NCBI GenBank assembly: GCA_903890885.1
Contig: CAITCX010000138.1
Location: 1-6,963, forward strand
Source of the DNA: an uncultured Dehalococcoidia bacterium
GTDB taxonomy: Bacteria; Chloroflexota; Dehalococcoidia; Dehalococcoidales; UBA3254
Reading direction: 5' to 3'
Length of the DNA stretch: 6,963 nt
Position numbers and translations under genes: made by a program. Each line of letters starts with the position of its first letter. Position 1 is the stretch's first letter. This document shows, in pieces, positions 1-6,412 of this stretch. The notes below the pieces were generated by a model. That model had not been told where the DNA came from. It did not search any database and worked only from the letters and a program-made list of their open reading frames with translations.

Positions 1-1
1 G

Positions 2-838
2 GATCCTATAGATAAAGAAGTCTATGATAAAGCATTCGTGACTCGTGAAAGGTATATTAAGCGCAGTGACTTATTCAACAAAATATATTCTATGCGTTAC
101 CGGTACATGGCAAGATTTGGCCGTGACACTATTAAACCATTCGATGAACTTCAGGCTGTAATAGTAGAAATACTATCAGCTGCCGATACCATAACATATT
201 ATTGGAGAGACCAGGCTTATGGTGTATTTGTTGATGAAGATAAACGCAAAAGCAACCAAGAAAATATACGAACATATGAAAAAATAATTTGGAAGATGAG
301 ACCTGAAGATGACACCATTACCCCAAGATTGGATAAATTAGTTTCCGATATCGAGATTCAAACCCGAAAAATTTTGGCACCAAGTATAAAAGAAAAGTTC
401 AAATTTCCGTTTAATAAACCTAAAGAAAAGAGCCAGCAGAAAAGTGATCAAAATGATATAAGAAAAAAAGCTGGAACTCTTGCGGCACTTGCTGCGGCAC
501 TTCTAGGGACTTTGCCTGTTTTGATTCAAGCCAATATTATTCTTTTTTATGTCACAATAGCTTCAGTAGGGGTGCTTTTTTTATCATCCCTAATCCTACT
601 ATTTCATGACAAACTATCTTCTCCCCTATGGAAATGGTTAGTCGCCAGGGCTAATGGAATGGAAGTAGAATATGCTGCTGCTGGCATAGGTCTGGTTAGT
701 ACTGGGTTAAGTCTTATCCAACCGCAATGGCTTTGGGTCGGGATAATCATGCTACTAGTAGGAGCGTATCTTATCGGTAGTCAAATAGGAAAAGGTATTA
801 ACATGATGATTGAGGATAAGAAGGTGAAACAAATATGA
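2..838 (+). CDS. Membrane protein of unknown function, 5'-truncated by window edge
   Basis: I do not recognise this family. The frame is open from the first bases, and the first possible start (GTG at 38) has no ribosome binding site before it, so the gene probably starts outside the window and is longer than 278 residues. Numbering from the GTG, residues 1-140 are soluble, charged and probably mostly helical, with an aromatic/arginine-rich opening (residues 17-30, with FGRD at 27-30). A lysine- and glutamine-rich linker follows at about 117-145. After it come four likely membrane segments at about 146-163, 167-189, 212-228 and 231-247, arranged as two hairpins, and a short lysine-rich tail. 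The stop overlaps the start of the serine recombinase by 4 bp (ATGA), so the two are probably translated together and belong to the same mobile element. Base composition is AT-rich: the first 60 bases are 20/60 G+C. A role in defence, superinfection exclusion or element maintenance is possible, but nothing in the sequence shows it. Confidence 0.8.
   Translation, partial: DPIDKEVYDKAFVTRERYIKRSDLFNKIYSMRYRYMARFGRDTIKPFDELQAVIVEILSAADTITYYWRDQAYGVFVDEDKRKSNQENIRTYEKIIWKMRPEDDTITPRLDKLVSDIEIQTRKILAPSIKEKFKFPFNKPKEKSQQKSDQNDIRKKAGTLAALAAALLGTLPVLIQANIILFYVTIASVGVLFLSSLILLFHDKLSSPLWKWLVARANGMEVEYAAAGIGLVSTGLSLIQPQWLWVGIIMLLVGAYLIGSQIGKGINMMIEDKKVKQI
821..826 (+). promoter_or_regulatory. Ribosome binding site of the serine recombinase
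   Basis: AAGGTG lies 8 bp before the ATG at 835, inside the last codons of the upstream membrane protein gene. With the ATGA overlap, it supports this start and translational coupling of the two genes. Confidence 0.7.
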
Positions 839-2415
839 GGCGCGCCGCAATCTATTGCCGAGTCAGTACCGAAGATCAAGAAAAGGAAGGTACTAGTCTC
901 CAGACACAACTGGCTGCCTGTCAGGATTATTGCCAGAAAAAGGGCTATGAGGTCGCTGTGTCATTTAGTGAAGCATATTCCGGGCTGACCTTAGATAGAC
1001 TGAAGTTGAATGAATTAAGAGACCTTATCGCGGTTGGAGGCATTAATGTTCTTGTCATCTACTGCCTGGACCGTCTTTCACGCAATGCTACACACGGCGT
1101 CATCCTCCGTGAAGAATTGGATAAAAATAACGTATCACTCGAATCAGTTACCGAAGATATAGATAAGACCCCGTTGGGGGAAGCGATAACTTATCTTAGA
1201 GGGACATTTGCTCAATTGGAAGCTGAGAAAATACGAGAACGGACTATGAGGGGCAAGAAAGCATTCCTCCAAAAAGGTAAGATGCCAACCGGAACAGGCA
1301 TGGGGTTGTATGGGTATAAATGGGATAAGGAGAATAAACAGCGAATTCCGTTAGAACTGGAAACCAAGATAGTGCAAAGAATTTTTGAGTCGGTGGCGAA
1401 CAATGAGGGTTATTTCAACACAGCTCGAAAGTTAAATGACTTGCAGATACCGACCAAGACGGGTAGCAAATGGTCTCCCCGGACCATTTACAATATGACA
1501 GGAAATTCCAGCTATATCGGCATGACCTATTACGGCCAGACTCACGGAAGCCGAAAAACAAAATTGGTCAGACAGCCTAAGAGTGAATGGATTTTATTGC
1601 CTGATGTGACGCCGCCTATTATCAGCAAGGAATTATTCGAACGTGTCCAGGCTATTCGCCAACGGAATGGCGAGTTAAACAAAGCCAAAGCCAAACATGA
1701 TTACATTTTAAAAGGACATGTTGTTTGCGGCTACTGCGGCACTCCGTTAGTAGGTAGTTTCATGAATCACCGGTTTCGTTATTACCATTGCCGGGCGACC
1801 TATCCAACGGCAACCAGAGTAAAAGCCTGCAACGCCAGGTATATTCGGGCTGATTATTTGGAGGAGAAGGTTTTCAATAGTTTGGGGAAAGTTTTACTTC
1901 ACCCAGAATTGGTTTTAGCGGCCATTAAAGAGGAACTTAAATCCGAGGAAAAGAATTTTATTCAAGAGTTCTCATTTGAAAAAGAGATTCAGAAAATCAA
2001 AAAACAAATCAACGGGTATGACGCCCAGGAGAAGAGGTTGGTTCAATTATTCCGGTACCAGGAGATAAACCAGAACTCCGTACTGGATGAAATAAACAGC
2101 CTAAAAAAGGAAATGGAATCCGATAGGTCAAAACTGGACACTCTAGTCAAAACCAAAGAAAAAATAGCCGCATTGAAAAAAGCCGAGATTAAGCTGGCTG
2201 AATTTTGTAAAACATTGAAGGGCCAACTGGATTTAGCTTCTTACGAGGAGAAGAGAGATATCCTGGACATGCTGGCAATTAAAGTCACCGCTAAGCTGGA
2301 TGACATAGACATAGAGGGTATCATCCCCTTAAAGACGATACCCTCTGAACTTAACTTAGCTTCAATTGAGCCTACTCACCACTGTACGAACATCGGCATG
2401 ACTACATGGACATAG
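835..2415 (+). CDS. Large serine recombinase (site-specific integrase)
   Basis: This is a 526-residue large serine recombinase of the kind that integrates and excises phages and genomic islands through a covalent phosphoserine intermediate. The resolvase domain covers about residues 3-145. The nucleophile is Ser11 in YCRVSTEDQ, with Arg9 beside it and the conserved DRLSR motif at 79-83. The recombinase domain covers about 155-275. The zinc ribbon has Cys298, Cys301, Cys319 and Cys332. A charged coiled coil runs from about 380 to 460, as expected for the subunit-pairing arm. Start: the ATG at 835 overlaps the upstream stop and has AAGGTG at 821-826, 8 bp before it. The length is normal and no catalytic residue is missing. 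The gene ends inside dnaN on the opposite strand, and its last 13 residues are antisense to the DnaN C-terminus. The family call is firm; whether it still acts on the nearby site is inferred. Confidence 0.96.
   Translation: MRRAAIYCRVSTEDQEKEGTSLQTQLAACQDYCQKKGYEVAVSFSEAYSGLTLDRLKLNELRDLIAVGGINVLVIYCLDRLSRNATHGVILREELDKNNVSLESVTEDIDKTPLGEAITYLRGTFAQLEAEKIRERTMRGKKAFLQKGKMPTGTGMGLYGYKWDKENKQRIPLELETKIVQRIFESVANNEGYFNTARKLNDLQIPTKTGSKWSPRTIYNMTGNSSYIGMTYYGQTHGSRKTKLVRQPKSEWILLPDVTPPIISKELFERVQAIRQRNGELNKAKAKHDYILKGHVVCGYCGTPLVGSFMNHRFRYYHCRATYPTATRVKACNARYIRADYLEEKVFNSLGKVLLHPELVLAAIKEELKSEEKNFIQEFSFEKEIQKIKKQINGYDAQEKRLVQLFRYQEINQNSVLDEINSLKKEMESDRSKLDTLVKTKEKIAALKKAEIKLAEFCKTLKGQLDLASYEEKRDILDMLAIKVTAKLDDIDIEGIIPLKTIPSELNLASIEPTHHCTNIGMTTWT
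2313..2346. repeat. Perfect 10-bp inverted repeat near the recombinase 3' end
   Basis: AGAGGGTATC at 2313-2322 is exactly complementary to GATACCCTCT at 2337-2346, around a 14-base spacer centred on TT at 2329-2330. It lies within the last 35 codons of the recombinase and 30 bp beyond the dnaN stop. Read as RNA from either strand it would form a stable stem, but neither side is followed by a run of T, so it is not a standard intrinsic terminator. It could be a terminator-like hairpin between convergent genes, or the dyad of a recombinase attachment site. The repeat itself is certain; its role is not. Confidence 0.6.
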
Positions 2416-2421
2416 TTGTCC
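2313..2421. other. Putative element boundary / attachment site at the dnaN 3' end
   Basis: The recombinase gene runs into dnaN tail-to-tail, and an AT-rich element-like region meets a more GC-rich housekeeping region here. Integrase genes commonly sit next to their own attachment site, and insertions often target gene 3' ends, so one junction of the element probably falls in this interval. Possible dyads are the 10-bp repeat at 2313-2346 and a short one, GGACA/TGTCC, at 2408-2421. The other junction is not in the window, so no duplicated core can be shown and the exact crossover point is unknown. Confidence 0.35.
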
Positions 2422-3509
2422 GAGCCGACAGGTTTGATCACGCCGGGGCTGCTTGGACTGGAGGTCTCGAGCATGACCCGCTCTTCTTTCAAGACACTCA
2501 GGACTTCCACCAGATATTTGCCGTTGAAAGCGATCTTGGCCTCGTTGCCCTGCACGGTGGCGTCTATTTCTCCCTGGTCGTCACCTATTTCTTCAGATCT
2601 GGCAGAGATAGTCATCTTGCCGGGGGTTAACTCCCCACCTGGAGCAATGATCAGGCGCACGATGCCTGTGCCGTCTCGGGCGAATATCGCGGCCGTGCGC
2701 GTGGCTCTTAAGAACTCCGTTGCATCAACCGTAGCCTTGGTTCCTGTACTGGTGGGAATAAGCTGCTCATATTGCGGGAAGGCCCCCTGGATCAATTGTG
2801 ATACTAATTCGATGTTCTTCATTTTAAACAGAATCTGACTCTTGTTAGGGTTAACAGTGACCTCTACCGGATCTTCCTGGTCACTCATCAATCGATTCAA
2901 TTCAGCCAGAGTTTTTGCGGGAATAATTACCTCGATCTTCTGGCTGACGGGCTTGATCAGAGTTACTTTATAGACTGCCAGCCTGAAGCCGTCTGCTGCC
3001 GCCAGTGTCAGTATGCTGCCGTCAAATTTGGCGTCAATGCCCGTCAGGACTGGTCTGGATTCTTCGGAAGCGGCGGCGAATACCACCTGCGTGATAGCCT
3101 GGCGCAGCGCCTCTACGTCGATGCTGGTACTAATGCTTTGGTCGACAGAAGGTATTGGTGGAAAATCCTTGGCATCCATGCCGCTTATACGGGCCTCGTA
3201 GCGGGCACAGTGCACCGAAATTGTCTTGGTCTTGGGCGCCATAGTGATATCCACTTTATCTTTGGGCAAGGAGTTAATAAACTCCGTCAGCAGCTTGGCT
3301 GGCACTGTAATAGTGCCCTCTTCTTCTATTTTTGCACCAATCCAGCAGCTTATCGCCATTTCCAGATTGGTGGCGATTAGTTTCAATCTGGATTGATCGG
3401 TCTCCAATAAAATATTATTGGTGATGGGTAAGGTGGTGCGGGAAGCCACGGCCCGGCCTACAATCCCAAGTCCCCAGTTCAAATTCTCTTGAAGGCAGGA
3501 AAGTTTCAC
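2376..3509 (-). CDS. dnaN: DNA polymerase III beta subunit (sliding clamp)
   Basis: DnaN forms the ring-shaped dimer that tethers the replicative polymerase to DNA and docks many repair proteins. The 377-residue product spans all three clamp domains, roughly 1-125, 126-250 and 251-377. Conserved stretches include SRTTLP at 23-28, SRPVLTGI at 151-158, AADGFRLA at 171-178, FPQYEQLIP at 244-252 and the C-terminal VVMPM at 369-373. The start is GTG at 3509, preceded by GGGGGTG. Four residues (FVQW) follow the MPM motif at which the E. coli clamp nearly ends; this is either a lineage-specific tail or the result of recombination, since the last 13 codons overlap the serine recombinase on the other strand. 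The gene is not beside dnaA or recF. It follows moaC but has its own promoter. The clamp identity is very secure. Confidence 0.97.
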   Translation of the reverse strand: MKLSCLQENLNWGLGIVGRAVASRTTLPITNNILLETDQSRLKLIATNLEMAISCWIGAKIEEEGTITVPAKLLTEFINSLPKDKVDITMAPKTKTISVHCARYEARISGMDAKDFPPIPSVDQSISTSIDVEALRQAITQVVFAAASEESRPVLTGIDAKFDGSILTLAAADGFRLAVYKVTLIKPVSQKIEVIIPAKTLAELNRLMSDQEDPVEVTVNPNKSQILFKMKNIELVSQLIQGAFPQYEQLIPTSTGTKATVDATEFLRATRTAAIFARDGTGIVRLIIAPGGELTPGKMTISARSEEIGDDQGEIDATVQGNEAKIAFNGKYLVEVLSVLKEERVMLETSSPSSPGVIKPVGSDNYVHVVMPMFVQW

Positions 3510-3513
3510 ATTA

Positions 3514-3520
3514 CACCCCC
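3514..3520 (-). promoter_or_regulatory. Ribosome binding site of dnaN
   Basis: On the minus strand GGGGGTG lies just before the GTG start at 3509, with 6 bases between the G-run and the start. It decides in favour of this non-ATG start, and the next residues (KLSCLQENL) match the usual clamp N-terminus. Confidence 0.65.
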
Positions 3521-3562
3521 AATTATCTATACTTATGAAGCTGAAAATTCTTTTGTAGCGTG

Positions 3563-3591
3563 ATTATATACTAAACCGCTGCATTACTCAA
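3563..3591 (-). promoter_or_regulatory. Sigma-70-type promoter of dnaN
   Basis: On the minus strand, TTGAGT (3591-3586) is followed after exactly 17 bp by a consensus TATAAT (3568-3563). Transcription would begin near 3556, leaving an untranslated leader of about 47 bases before the dnaN GTG. It lies in the 126-bp gap after moaC, so dnaN can be transcribed independently of the cofactor genes. This is the clearest promoter in the window. Confidence 0.75.
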
Positions 3592-3635
3592 GAGGTTTAC
3601 AGGATAATTTTAAGTTTATACTCTTAATTCTACCC

Positions 3636-4115
3636 TTACTCAAGTACGATTGTTCCGCTCTTGCCTCCTGACTTTTTAACCAGGCGCACGGACTCGATCC
3701 GCATGGAGCGGTCCACTGCTTTGCACATATCGTAGATGGTCAAAGCAGCCACGCTGACGGACGTCAAAGCTTCCATTTCCACCCCCGTCTTGCCCGTATT
3801 CTTGACTGTGGCGGTGATCAGCACTGCTTTGCCTTTTTCGTTTATTTCCAGATCGACCTTGATTTCGCTGAGCAGCAGGGGATGACAGAGGGGTATAAGA
3901 TGCGGAGTCTGCTTGGCAGCCATAATGCCGGCCAGTTGGGCTACGCTGAGGACATCTCCCTTAGAGGTCCCCCCTTCCTTTATCATGGCCAGGGTTTCTG
4001 CCTTCATCCGGACCTCGCCCTTTGCCACTGCTTCCCGCAGCGTGTCGGCCTTCTCAGAAACATCTACCATGCGCGGCCTGCCCTTTTCATCGGTATGGCT
4101 CAACTTCATCGCCAT
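3636..4115 (-). CDS. moaC: Cyclic pyranopterin monophosphate synthase MoaC
   Basis: MoaC converts 3',8-cyclo-GTP, the product of MoaA, into cyclic pyranopterin monophosphate, the first stable intermediate of molybdenum cofactor synthesis, in the cytoplasm. The protein is 159 residues, close to the E. coli protein. Active-site residues correspond to E. coli with an offset of one: Lys52 in SKGDV, His78 in LCHP, Glu113 and Glu115 in GVEMEAL, Asp129 and Lys132 in IYDMCKAV. The KSGGKSG motif is near the end. Start: I chose the ATG at 4115 because AGAAGGTGAG lies at the right distance before it. The frame could be extended to a TTG at 4139, but that adds eight residues with no homologous counterpart and has no ribosome binding site. 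It lies 45 bp after moaA, whose product feeds it, so the pair is probably one transcript. Confidence 0.97.
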   Translation of the reverse strand: MAMKLSHTDEKGRPRMVDVSEKADTLREAVAKGEVRMKAETLAMIKEGGTSKGDVLSVAQLAGIMAAKQTPHLIPLCHPLLLSEIKVDLEINEKGKAVLITATVKNTGKTGVEMEALTSVSVAALTIYDMCKAVDRSMRIESVRLVKKSGGKSGTIVLE

Positions 4116-4119
4116 CGTT

Positions 4120-4129
4120 CTCACCTTCT
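4120..4129 (-). promoter_or_regulatory. Ribosome binding site that fixes the moaC start
   Basis: AGAAGGTGAG on the minus strand, with its AAGGTG core 6 bp before the ATG at 4115, is a strong Shine-Dalgarno match. It lies inside the possible upstream extension of the frame, which argues that the extension is not translated. Confidence 0.75.
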
Positions 4130-4160
4130 GTTTTCTCAAATCTAATAGCCCATAGCTATA

Positions 4161-5156
4161 CTATCCGCCTACCTGACAGAAAGGTCTGTCATTCGGCTTA
4201 TGCCCCTCGCCCAGGAGATGCCCTTTCGGTTTTGCGCTTACCGCTTTCTGAATCAGTTCCTTCAGTTGCTCCGCCGCCATCCCGCCGCGTAAAGGTTCCC
4301 TTAAATCGATCATATTTTCAGACATCAGGCAGGGCCGCAGTTTACCATCGGCGGTCAGGCGAATGCGGTTGCAGTTAAAACAAAAATGCTCGCTGAGAGC
4401 GGAAATAAAGCCGATGGTCCCCCTGGCTCCCGGTAATTTATAATATTTAGCTGGGCCGTTGCCCCACTGGTGTTTAAAAGGCACCATATGTCCCAGGGGA
4501 TCGATGCGCTGCTTCAATTCACGGGTGGTAAGCCCTGTGGGCGTACTGCCGTCGTGACCGGTAAATGGCATCAGTTCTATGAAGCGCACGTGCCATTCTT
4601 CATCCAGTGTCTTGCTGGCAAAGTCCAGGATTTCATCATCGTTGATCCCCGCCATCACTACCATATTGATCTTGACCGGATTAAGCCCGGCTTCTCTGGC
4701 AGCCTGGATGCCTTCGATTACTCTGGCAATGTCCCCTCCGCTGTCCACACCCCGGCAAATCTTCTTGAATTTCTCCGGTTTCAGAGTGTCCATGCTTACA
4801 TTGACACGTCGCAGCCCGGCCTTTTTGATATCGGCGGCATACCTGGACAATAAAATGCCGTTGGTGGTCATGGCGATTTCCTCAACTCCGGGAATCTGAT
4901 CGATCATTTTAATAAAGTCAGCTATTCCCGTCCTGACCAGGGGTTCACCGCCTGTGATGCGGATTTTGGATATCCCTAGCTCCACCGAGGCACGGATAAT
5001 TGAACTCAACTCTTCGTAGGTCAGGATATTGCTGCGCGCCATCCAGGGCACTCCTTCTTCAGGCATGCAGTAGACGCAGCGCAGGTTGCAGCGGTCGGTT
5101 ACCGATACCCGCAGGTAGTTAATGGGACGCAGAAATGAATCTGAAATACCGGTCAT
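4161..5156 (-). CDS. moaA: GTP 3',8-cyclase MoaA (radical SAM)
   Basis: MoaA is a radical S-adenosylmethionine enzyme that cyclises GTP to 3',8-cyclo-GTP, the first step of molybdenum cofactor synthesis. The N-terminal iron-sulfur cluster motif is complete: Cys23, Cys27 and Cys30 in DRCNLRCVYC. The glycine-rich RITGGEPLVR motif follows at 66-75. The second, GTP-binding cluster is held by Cys259, Cys262 and Cys276 (C-x2-C-x13-C), with NRIRLTADGKLRPC between. The protein ends in the conserved Gly-Gly pair (330-331), which is needed for activity in studied MoaA proteins. Length 331 is normal for the family. The start ATG at 5156 has GGGAAG 4 bp before it. It is followed by moaC and preceded by rdgB with a 42-bp gap. 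Oxygen-sensitive chemistry fits an anaerobic or microaerobic host but does not prove one. Confidence 0.97.
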   Translation of the reverse strand: MTGISDSFLRPINYLRVSVTDRCNLRCVYCMPEEGVPWMARSNILTYEELSSIIRASVELGISKIRITGGEPLVRTGIADFIKMIDQIPGVEEIAMTTNGILLSRYAADIKKAGLRRVNVSMDTLKPEKFKKICRGVDSGGDIARVIEGIQAAREAGLNPVKINMVVMAGINDDEILDFASKTLDEEWHVRFIELMPFTGHDGSTPTGLTTRELKQRIDPLGHMVPFKHQWGNGPAKYYKLPGARGTIGFISALSEHFCFNCNRIRLTADGKLRPCLMSENMIDLREPLRGGMAAEQLKELIQKAVSAKPKGHLLGEGHKPNDRPFCQVGG

Positions 5157-5189
5157 AACACTTCCCTTTGTTAATGAGGCTGTACTGGA

Positions 5190-5201
5190 TTAATTATATC
5201 A
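5190..5201 (-). promoter_or_regulatory. Possible extended -10 promoter before moaA
   Basis: On the minus strand the stop codon of rdgB (TGA, 5201-5199) runs directly into TATAAT (5198-5193), giving TGATATAAT, an extended -10 element (TGnTATAAT). No good -35 is seen at 16-18 bp spacing, because the sequence there is coding (GCAGGA/TGCAGG). Transcription would start near 5186, about 30 bases before moaA. It may give moaA and moaC a secondary promoter; chance occurrence is also likely. Confidence 0.35.
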
Positions 5202-5798
5202 TCTGGATGCCCAATCCTGCAGAAGCAAGCGGGCTTTAGCGGCGGCACGGGCACGGTGGCTGATCTGATTTTTCACCTCAGAGGGTAATTCAGCCATGGT
5301 CTGGTTCAACTCAGTAAAATAAAAAATAGGGTCGTAGCCAAAACCCTCTGATCCCCTGGGCGTAAAGTTGATGCGTCCTTCGCACACTCCTTCACAGAAA
5401 TCTATCCGCCCATCAGGACGCGCCAGCGCGATCACGCAGCGGAAACGACCCTTGCGCAGCTTCTCCGGCACATTCTTGAGCTTGTTCAGCAGGAAATCCA
5501 CTCGCTCTTTATCTCCGGCGCCCTCACCGGCATAGCGGGACGACCGGATGCCCGGTTCGCCATTCAGCGCATCTACTTCAAGGCCGGAATCGTCAGCCAA
5601 CGTCAATAATCCTGAGGCTTTTACAAAAGCGGCAGCTTTGATGCGGGCGTTTTCCTGGTAGGTTATGCCCGTTTCCTCGACCTCTAACTTAATTCCGCTT
5701 TCTTTGGGAGTGACCAGAGTATAGGGCAGCCCTTTTAACAGCTCCTGAAACTCGCGCACTTTGCCAGCATTGTTAGTAGCGATCAGTAATTTCTGCAT
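5199..5798 (-). CDS. rdgB: Non-canonical purine NTP pyrophosphatase, RdgB/HAM1 family
   Basis: This enzyme hydrolyses ITP, dITP and XTP to monophosphates and pyrophosphate, keeping deaminated purines out of DNA and RNA. The 199-residue protein matches the family length. Visible motifs are IATNNAGKVREF at 6-17 (nucleotide and metal site), ADDSGLEVDALNGEPGIRSSR at 68-88 with the catalytic Asp70, GFGYDPIF at 152-159 and SHRARA at 180-185. I set the start at the ATG at 5798: it has AGGA 5 bp before it and gives the usual MxKLLIATNN opening. The frame can be read back to 5852, but that would add 18 residues overlapping cobO and without family counterparts. It lies 13 bp after cobO, so the two are surely co-transcribed. 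Confidence 0.96.
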   Translation of the reverse strand: MQKLLIATNNAGKVREFQELLKGLPYTLVTPKESGIKLEVEETGITYQENARIKAAAFVKASGLLTLADDSGLEVDALNGEPGIRSSRYAGEGAGDKERVDFLLNKLKNVPEKLRKGRFRCVIALARPDGRIDFCEGVCEGRINFTPRGSEGFGYDPIFYFTELNQTMAELPSEVKNQISHRARAAAKARLLLQDWASR

Positions 5799-5803
5799 AG
5801 TAG

Positions 5804-5807
5804 TCCT
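5804..5807 (-). promoter_or_regulatory. Ribosome binding site that fixes the rdgB start
   Basis: AGGA on the minus strand, within an A-rich AAAGGACT context, lies 5 bp before the ATG at 5798. It sits between the cobO stop and rdgB and supports the shorter, non-overlapping start. Confidence 0.65.
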
Positions 5808-5811
5808 TTTT

Positions 5812-6375
5812 TTAATAATCGAACCCCGGTCTGGCAGGTTGGCCTGCGTCATAAGGGTGTTTGATTTTTATCATCTCGGTCACCAGGTCGGCAGCCTGCA
5901 CCAGCCGGGCATCGGCCTTGCGGCCGGTTAATATCAGTTCCACTTTCTCCGGTTTTTCCTCAATTAACTGTAAGACCTCTTCCACCGGGACCAGTTTAAA
6001 GGCGCAGGCCACATTTATTTCATCCAGTACTACCAGATCGAAATTGCCGCTCAGCATGTCCGTCCTGGCAGCCGCCAGCGCCTGCGCGGCCAGTGCTTTC
6101 TGCTCGGGTTTAACCCTTTCAGGAAAAACAAAATCTTCTCCACCAAAACTTTTAATGGTTACACCCGCCAGCCTTGCCAGTATTTTGCGCTCACCGTAAG
6201 CGTATTCGCCCTTTAAGAAAAAGATCACGGATACCCTCAGATCGTGCCCCAGTGCCCGCATTATGGTCCCCATTGCGGCGGAAGTTTTGCCTTTGCCTTC
6301 GCCGGTAAAAACTTGCACCAGGCCTTTATCGGCAGGTTCCGTTGTTAGATCACGGCGGCTTATATTCTCTGTCAT
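5812..6375 (-). CDS. cobO: Cob(I)alamin adenosyltransferase, CobO/BtuR family
   Basis: The enzyme transfers the 5'-deoxyadenosyl group of ATP to reduced cobalt in corrinoids, making adenosylcobalamin in synthesis or salvage. The 187-residue protein has a P-loop, GEGKGKTS at 25-32, with the FTGEGKGKT context typical of this family. It also has VVLDEIN at 115-121, LTGRKAD at 149-155 and the characteristic tail from DLVTEM through KHPYDAGQPARPGFDY at 172-187. The start ATG at 6375 has AGGAA 5 bp before it. It is the first gene of the minus-strand group and is divergent from hisA. No cobalamin riboswitch is visible: the 95-bp gap upstream is too short for a full one. No other corrinoid genes are in the window, so salvage versus de novo synthesis cannot be told. 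Confidence 0.95.
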   Translation of the reverse strand: MTENISRRDLTTEPADKGLVQVFTGEGKGKTSAAMGTIMRALGHDLRVSVIFFLKGEYAYGERKILARLAGVTIKSFGGEDFVFPERVKPEQKALAAQALAAARTDMLSGNFDLVVLDEINVACAFKLVPVEEVLQLIEEKPEKVELILTGRKADARLVQAADLVTEMIKIKHPYDAGQPARPGFDY

Positions 6376-6412
6376 TTTTATTCCTTTGAAGCCTTTTCGA
6401 TCACTATTTCGA

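Noticed and set aside
1..6. GGATCC (BamHI site) exactly at the window start
   Set aside because: It could hint at a cloned-fragment end, but a single six-base site at the edge is not evidence of a biological feature.
478..502. Two near-copies of TGCGGCACTT in the membrane protein gene
   Set aside because: They encode an alanine/leucine run in the first membrane segment, which explains the repetition.
1212..1403. 63-residue minus-strand open frame within the recombinase
   Set aside because: Antisense to the recombinase catalytic and recombinase domains, with no ribosome binding site or family match seen.
2408..2421. GGACA/TGTCC short hairpin at the recombinase stop
   Set aside because: Only 5 bp per arm and inside dnaN coding sequence, so chance is likely; kept only as a weak candidate within the boundary feature.
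2406..3380. Several plus-strand open frames of 62 to 140 residues across dnaN
   Set aside because: They are antisense to a complete, well-conserved dnaN and show no family features.
3601..3635. Possible terminator after moaC (TTAAG/CTTAA)
   Set aside because: Five A/T-rich pairs with an 8-base loop and no clear T-run; too weak to call.
4142..4157. ATAGC/GCTAT mini-hairpin between moaA and moaC
   Set aside because: Five-base stem with no T-run; does not support a terminator or attenuator.
3882..4899. Plus-strand open frames of 80 to 127 residues across moaC and moaA
   Set aside because: They are antisense to intact moaC and moaA, and their proline/serine-rich or low-information translations look like by-products of the real genes.
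5799..5852. Upstream extension of rdgB overlapping cobO
   Set aside because: The ATG at 5798 has a proper ribosome binding site and starts the conserved N-terminus; the extension has no counterpart in the family.
5861..6199. 112-residue plus-strand open frame in cobO, rich in serine and alanine
   Set aside because: Antisense to the P-loop enzyme gene; composition is what reverse reading of alanine-rich coding DNA gives.
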